A stretch of 64,000 nt of DNA from the NCBI GenBank assembly GCA_021234155.1, contig JAJEKV010000016.1, positions 18,785,501 through 18,849,500 on the forward strand. Reading direction: 5' to 3'. Below are positions 58,800-64,000 of the stretch, one piece after another. The stretch comes from Isoetes taiwanensis. Its lineage: Eukaryota > Streptophyta > Lycopodiopsida > Isoetales > Isoetaceae. The position numbers and the translations under genes were made by a program. The notes under the pieces are model-generated. The model worked only from the letters and a program-made list of their open reading frames with translations, was not told where the DNA came from and did no database searches. Numbering within the stretch: position 1 is the stretch's first letter; each line of letters opens with the position of its first letter.

Positions 58800-59949
58800 C
58801 GCTAGGGTCGAGGCTGCGCCATAGCCACGCTGCTGAAGGAATGGGGCTGGATGGCCAGAGTTCTGACGGTGGCCGGTTTGGGGCGATCACCGGCATATGC
58901 TAGGCATATCTTAGGCATATCTGGATATGCCCACAAACCCACATAAACGAGGGTTTGCCCCCCTAGGGGCAACCCAAAAAGAAAAGAAAAAAACACAAAA
59001 GAATTTGAGCGGAGACCATTTGGATAAATAGCATATATCGGTTTTCACAGGGGTTACAGGGTATGCATCAGGCATGGCTTTCTACTTCCCTATCTTCTCT
59101 CTTCCTATTGCCAAAAGATCTTTGACCGAAGCTTCTAGCAAAACATCCTAAATAAGCCGAGATAGAGCTGCATAGGCAGAGATTTTTGGTCGAGATTCCC
59201 TATGGCTTCCCCACCTACACTTCTATGTCATTTCTATTAGAAGCATATATATAAGCTTCTAGCGCCAGCGCCATTGGAAAAAAAAGCGAGGAGGGAATGA
59301 TTTGGTCATGGTAGATTTCATGGCCGGCTTGGTCCGGGCGGATGCTATTTTACCCAAAAAAAAAAAAAAACTTCGTTACCTTCAACGCCCACAAGACTAC
59401 CTGCCTTCTCGATGTTGGACAGAGTGGCATCCCTCCATACCACAAGACTAAGTTACCTGCATTCTCGACTACCGAATTGAGAAGGTATTCTTTGAGTTTT
59501 ATTGGGGATGGTGTATGCTAATAATTTCTTTGAGCAGTTAGGCTTAGACTGTGATAAAAGTTTTTCCATCAGCTAGTTTAGTCACACAAAAGATGTTAAC
59601 ATCAAGTGGAACAATATAGGAACAAAAAATTATGTGAATTTTCTTTTTGGTGTACATTTACAAATGCTAATTAATTTTGTTACTTTCAAAGAGGATGATC
59701 TCCGACCAATGGTGGAATCTCCAAAGGTACAAGTTGGCCAACATGCCTATATTGAGCAAGTCGATACACTCAATGAACCAATCAATGAAGAACTCATGGT
59801 GAATGAAAATAGTCATCCCATGGATCCACTTTTTTAGTGCAAGTTCCAGTTTACCAACGACCAAGAAGCACTCTTTCAGGATTTTTCCGGTTAGAGGAAA
59901 AGGAAGAAACTGTTGTTAATTGCAAGTGGAAATTGTAGATTTGACACAA
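58800..59949. other. Upstream flank of the DAP3-like gene and spacer
   Basis: No gene is recognised. A run of 15 A lies at 59356-59370. A 67-residue plus-strand frame at 59634-59837 may belong to the pseudogene that follows, since it ends about 110 bp before it and is in a different frame. Confidence 0.45.
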
Positions 59950-60998
59950 CAAAACTCAGAATTACACGTCCATCCCAAGGAGAAAGGCTTGCAATACTCA
60001 TCGCTGCTACAAGAATATGATGATGTGGCTGTCAAACAAGCTCAAAATGCAGAAAGAAAACTCAAATCCTCAGCAAATAGACTGTGAGAAACAGAAAAAT
60101 AGCATGAAACACAAAGGTAAACAATTAGTTCATAAGTTACTCAATGTCCAAGAAGAAAACTGCAGTCTAGTTCAACAAGTCAAAGCTTCCTCAAATTTAT
60201 TGTTTCTTAAAGCTAATTTATTACAAATGCCTCCCTATCAAGAAGCATTAACTGATGAATGGAGATCTACCCTCTTATAGGATCCTGAAGTTTACTCCAA
60301 TATCCAGCTAACACCAAAGTATCTACAAGTATCTACTACTTTTGACCCACATCACAAGCAGCATATGGCTTGGGAAAGAGCCGAAAAACTACATGTGATC
60401 AATAGGGCAGTTATCTTTGCCACATCATGGGCTACAAGACAAGAAGCTCTTTAAAATTTGCAGATATTCATAGACATAATTCAAAACGGTCCTGATCTTT
60501 CCATGTACAAGCAAGCTATATATTCTAAACTTCTTTCTTTTATCCTACAATCCACTGTGGGCACCAAACAACTACTTTTAAATATTGATCCCAACTTGAC
60601 CTGTAAGTCCATCATAAATGCTGCCATTTTTCTCAAAATCAGTCATATACATGCTCTATATATTGCAATCTTTGAGGATGTGGCAGCAGAAGGTCTCCTC
60701 CTTCATGCCCATGAAGCATATTATAATGTATAGCAAGCCATGCATGGATCTCGAAAGAAACACATTTACACCTTCAACAAGTATTTCCGGCGACATCATT
60801 TCTACATAGGGAAGCATTGTGGGGATCCCAAGGTCCATACAAAAACAGCAGGGATAGAAGATGGTAACAGGATTGATGTCATGGATGACAACATCGAACA
60901 AGAAGAACATAATGGTCCAAGTTGTTCACATCAACCATTTTTTAAAAGAGCTCTTCATGGCTCTTCACAAAAAAAACACTTGATTCAATTAAGATTAT
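59950..60998 (+). pseudogene. Unknown protein-coding relic with three Gln-type stops
   Basis: One frame is open from about 59950 to 60998 apart from TAG at 60278, TAA at 60455 and TAG at 60731. Each could derive from CAG or CAA by one C-to-T change. Readable segments are KQKNSMKHKGKQLVHKLLNV, NLQIFIDIIQNGPDLSMYKQ, SFILQSTVGTKQLLLNIDPN and AAIFLKISHIHALYIAIFED. The N-terminal part is Lys/Gln/Glu-rich and coiled-coil-like. The C-terminal part is a run of amphipathic helices. I recognise no family. No LTR or terminal repeat was seen around it. Confidence 0.5.
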
Positions 60999-61098
60999 AA
61001 TTGGCTATGGGCCAAAGACTTGTTTTATGTATTTGAATATGAAATATGTAAATATGTTACGTTGCAATAGAATATCAAATAGTGGTTTCAGCCTTAGA

Positions 61099-62280
61099 CT
61101 TGAATTGAATTGATTTTTATCGTCCGCGGAGACCAATTGGCCTGCGAGATCCAAACAAGGAATACAACAAGCATATTACTGCTAGGATTAAAAAACCCCA
61201 GAACCGAAGGGTTTTCGAGGGAAAAGCCTTGGCAGTAATAGGTATACTGAGAAACTGTACAATGATATATGACAATGGTACATGATGATGTGTCTCAGTG
61301 CATCATCCAAGGACATAACTGAGTGCGAGCATCCATGATGTCCTAGAGATAAGATCCTCGCGAGCCCACTGACGTTGTATCCAGCGGTGCATGCAGCTGC
61401 TGGTTACGCAGGATCAACTGAGCATAGCTGGCACGAATGTGAATGAATGCCGGACAATGCTGCAGAGTGTGGCTTTCACTTTCAATAGCACCATGTTGGC
61501 AGTACATACATAGTCTATTCTCCCGTGCCTCCCGGGCCCATCTGCCTGTTCCAATTCGCAAGTGATGTGCACTTGTGCGAATGGAAGCTATTAATCTGCA
61601 CTTTTTCAATGGTAAATGTGCACGGAGGTAGCGTTTGGACCTTATGCAAGTATGGGGTTGATCTGGACTCAAGGGCACCAGTATCCCAAAGCTTGCTGAG
61701 GAAGCAAGCATCTAGGTATTGCTGCAGCTAATGGTGGTCCTCTTCAGTTTCAGCTTGGATGTCCCATCTGGAAAACGACTGTGCTCGCCTCTCCTTCCAG
61801 TCTTGAGGCGCTGCAGACCCATACTTGCCACCTTCTAAAAGTAAATAATGTCGCAGTCATGTGGCCCACTGAAGAGGCAAGAAACCGGTCTCCTACAGAA
61901 GGATCTGATATGGAACAGTGGATTTCACCTCGAGCGCCCAGGCCAAAAAGGCTTTCTGTACCTGCTCCAATTCATTCCACGCGGCCGGGAATATGACCAG
62001 ACCCTAGACTTTGACCCCATATAACAGAACAGGTTCCACCAGAACTCTGAACATGTGGGACAGATGGGGCCAATCATACAGCTCTGCTTTGTAGTTGTCT
62101 GCGTCACATAAAGTGCCTTCCAACCCGCAGTCACCCGCAATCAAATGGAAGTATCCTAGTATGTGGTAGTCGGGAACTCTATAGCCAGGTACTTGTAAGT
62201 GTGCGCCATCTCCACATTTTTTCCTTGATAAGTGACGGAGTGAAGCCTTAGCTGGCGCGAAGATGAGACAAGCAAGACCT
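61099..62280 (-). mobile_element. RTE-like LINE, second copy (3' end)
   Basis: On the minus strand the LINE begins abruptly at 62280, next to the LTR of the following element. It reads VTYQGKNVEMAHTYKYLAIE, AGWKALY, ELYDWPHLSHMFRVLVEPVL-like, then (clean frame 61711-61343) RLIASIRTS, HHLRIGTGRWARE, LCMYCQHGAIESESHTLQHC. The last is the zinc-binding C-x2-C...C end of LINE proteins. The 3' untranslated part (61112-61230) matches that of the split copy and ends in a TTGAA repeat (61099-61114). Confidence 0.85.
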
Positions 62281-62702
62281 TGTGACGACCATGAATATTC
62301 GTATCATCATACATTATACTCATATGTACAAAAGATGGTCGTCACACGAATGCAAAAGACTAGTTGCACAAGACAGAGTTTGAACATGCAACATTCTAGT
62401 TGCAAGTCACACACCTTTGCCAAGTGCGCTATCAATATTTGTTAAAAATATTTTCTCACGTCTTCTACATATGAGTGGTTGTGTCCAAGAGGTTCTAGAA
62501 TATTCTAAAACCTACATGCATGCACGACATTTAGCATGATCTCATCCACTGGAGTGGCGCGATCCTGACCTTCGGTCTAGATATATAAGGAGGCACCTCC
62601 TTCTCATCAAACCATTCCGGCTCAATGCCAGTGTTGAGCCTTCTAGGCATCTGCTCATGTTCTTGTTTGTCTTCGGACCATTGTACTCTTGATTCCTATT
62701 CC
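62281..62702 (+). repeat. Probable 5' LTR of a sushi/Tcn1-like element
   Basis: The LTR would start TGTGACGACCAT at 62281, abutting the truncated LINE. A TATA box (TATATAAGG, about 62581) lies 120 bp before the proposed end. After 62702, TGTATCAGATTC partly resembles a tRNA-Met primer site. The first 66 bp form a foldback: TGTGACGACCAT (62281-62292) and ATGGTCGTCACA (62335-62346) are exact inverted repeats. The 3' LTR is beyond the window, so the end is uncertain. Confidence 0.5.
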
Positions 62703-62880
62703 TGTATCAGATTCTTCGCCGATCTTGACGTATTTCTTCCCTATTTCTTGCATATTTTCCATGTATTTTCCTTGTTTTTGTGTAGATTCATGATAGTTTG
62801 AACTGGGAATCCCTTACCAGTTCTTGCCTGCTCTGACCCTAAGCATTTTTTTTTTGTTCATATTTGGTGATTTTATATCA

Positions 62881-64000
62881 ATGGAGAAGGTTTTGACTTT
62901 ATTACAGCAAGTCCAGCAGCTTGTTCAAGTATGCCAGCAGTTGCAATTGGACAATAAAAATCTTAAGGAACATGTTGCTTCACATGAATCCATTTCTAGC
63001 TCTGGATTGAGGCTATCAGAGCCTAAGATAAGCCTGCCAGTGAAGTTTGATGGCATTCAGTCCAAGCTTCGTGGTTTTTTGAATCAGATCAAGCTTGTGA
63101 TCCAGCTCCATCCTCATAGATATCCTATGGCCCAGGAATAAGTTCGGCTGATTGGTTCTCTTCTCACAGGTCCAGCTCTAAGTTGTTTTGCTCCCTTATT
63201 GGAGAAACGAGCCCTAGAATTGCAGGATTTTGCTACTTTCACTGCAGAGCTAGAGGCACCGATTGTTAGTGCATAGCAGTCACAAAACTTTGCAATCTAA
63301 GGCAAGGCTCTCGTCCAACCTCACAGATATGCATTAGAATTTCGTCAAATTGCTGTAGATACAGCCTGGGATGATGTTGCACTTCGAGATTGTTTCCGAA
63401 GGGGGTTACGTGAGGATGTCAAAGATATGTTGTTATCTATGGAGGATCCTCGCAAATGCTTGCTTTATGGATAGTGCGCTAGTAAGCACACCATCCCTAG
63501 AAAGGCCAGCAAGCTTCCAGAGCATCGTCCATATGATTGTCCTATTGATTTACAGCCTGAGACAATGCCACCATATGGTCCGATATATGGTCTATCTCCC
63601 GCTGAGTTGAAGGTTTTGTGGGATTATATTGAAGAGAATCTAGCCACTGGTTTTATTCGACATTCTCAATCCCCTGCTGGAGCACCTATGTTCTTCGTCA
63701 AAAAGAAGGATGATTCTCTGCGTCTGGTCGTTGATTATCGTGGCCTCAATAAAATCACAATACCAAATCAGTATCCGCTTCCTCTGATCCCAGAGTTGTT
63801 GAGCGACTCCAAGGTGCGCGTTATTTTATGAAGGTTGATCTTCGGGTGCCTACAATCTTATCCAGATTCGAGAAGATGATGAGTGGAAAACAACATTTCG
63901 TACTAGGTATGGCCATTTTGAGTACACAATATGCCATTTGGGCTTTCCAATGCTCCAGCAGCATTCCAGCATATGACCAATGATGTTTTTCGAAAGTTCT
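62881..64000 (+). pseudogene. Sushi/Tcn1-type Ty3/gypsy gag fused by deletion to reverse transcriptase
   Basis: The frame starts MEKVLTLLQQVQQLVQVCQQ with a Gln-rich coiled coil. It continues with PVKFDGIQSKLRGFLNQIKL, SLLTGPALSCFAPLLEK and EFRQIAVDTAWDDVALRDCF, the gag pattern typical of sushi, MAGGY and Tcn1-like elements. At about 63475 it changes directly to [20 protein letters not shown] and [20 protein letters not shown], the start of reverse transcriptase, followed by [20 protein letters not shown]. So about 1 kb with the zinc knuckle and protease is deleted. In-frame TAA/TAG (63139, 63274, 63298) and later frame changes break it. The catalytic DD box lies beyond the window. Confidence 0.8.

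Noticed and set aside
59950-60998. Alternative genetic code (TAA/TAG read as Gln)
   Set aside because: Other ORFs in the window end normally at TAA, TAG and TGA, and frameshifts and a CGA-to-TGA change show general decay. Methylation-driven mutation is simpler.

Overview
The window looks like transposon-dense heterochromatin from a land plant with a large genome. The evidence is a primer-binding site matching plant initiator tRNA-Met, plant-type chromovirus gag/pol, an RTE-like LINE family, GT-AG introns, and one probable nuclear gene for a mitochondrial ribosomal protein. A second Ty3/gypsy element of the sushi/Tcn1 (fungal or animal) type would fit a non-flowering plant, but the species cannot be fixed. 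Almost every coding frame is broken by small indels or by stop codons that look like C-to-T changes. True decay and consensus errors cannot be told apart here.

Layout. 1-6 kb: no recognisable gene, but a ~206-bp-period repeat with a nested-palindrome core (4.4-5.5 kb). 5.7-12.2 kb: a degraded minus-strand LTR element. 12.5-13.6 kb: a partial LTR of the family described below. 13.6-16 kb: AT-rich, nothing recognised. 16-23 kb: fragments of unknown mobile-element genes (a methyltransferase-like motif, an HAD-like motif joined across an intron, a gypsy gag piece) interleaved with short palindromic repeats. 23-32 kb: no confident gene apart from one unknown minus-strand frame. 32.1-36.4 kb: element B, two LTRs flanking a single gene. 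37.8-38.1 kb: a 60-bp tandem palindrome array. 38.75-53.7 kb: a LINE split by element A, a 13.16-kb minus-strand chromovirus with 1.55-kb LTRs and a perfect 5-bp target duplication. 53.7-57.4 kb: AT-rich and low-complexity sequence. 57.4-58.8 kb: a DAP3/mS29-like gene. 59.9-61 kb: an unknown pseudogene. 61.1-62.28 kb: a second LINE copy. 62.28 kb to the end: a sushi/Tcn1-like element with an internal deletion.

Main discovery. Elements A and B both encode, as the first ORF after the primer-binding site, a histone H3-like protein. It starts with an H3-type tail (MARTKQ/MARTKC...ARK), has a ~250-290-residue charged, coiled-coil-prone linker, and ends in an H3 histone fold. In B the last 42 codons are one clean frame running from the middle of helix alpha-2 to the alpha-C helix ([11 protein letters not shown], then ARRIRK). 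In A the same fold is seen as [23 protein letters not shown] and [11 protein letters not shown]. Several positions (EIRHFQ, LLIPA, APF, EAAE) resemble plant centromeric H3 (CENH3) rather than canonical H3. Element A also has a chromodomain at the end of its integrase, so one element carries both an H3 tail and a domain class known to bind methylated H3. Element B keeps only the H3-like gene, whose stop codon lies inside the first five bases of the 3' LTR.

Second theme. Unrelated short palindromes, mostly CpG-centred, recur as arrays or single sites across the window (4.4-5.5, 17.4, 19.55, 21.3, 22.5-22.8, 32.1, 37.8-38.1, 55.7 kb), several inside probable introns.
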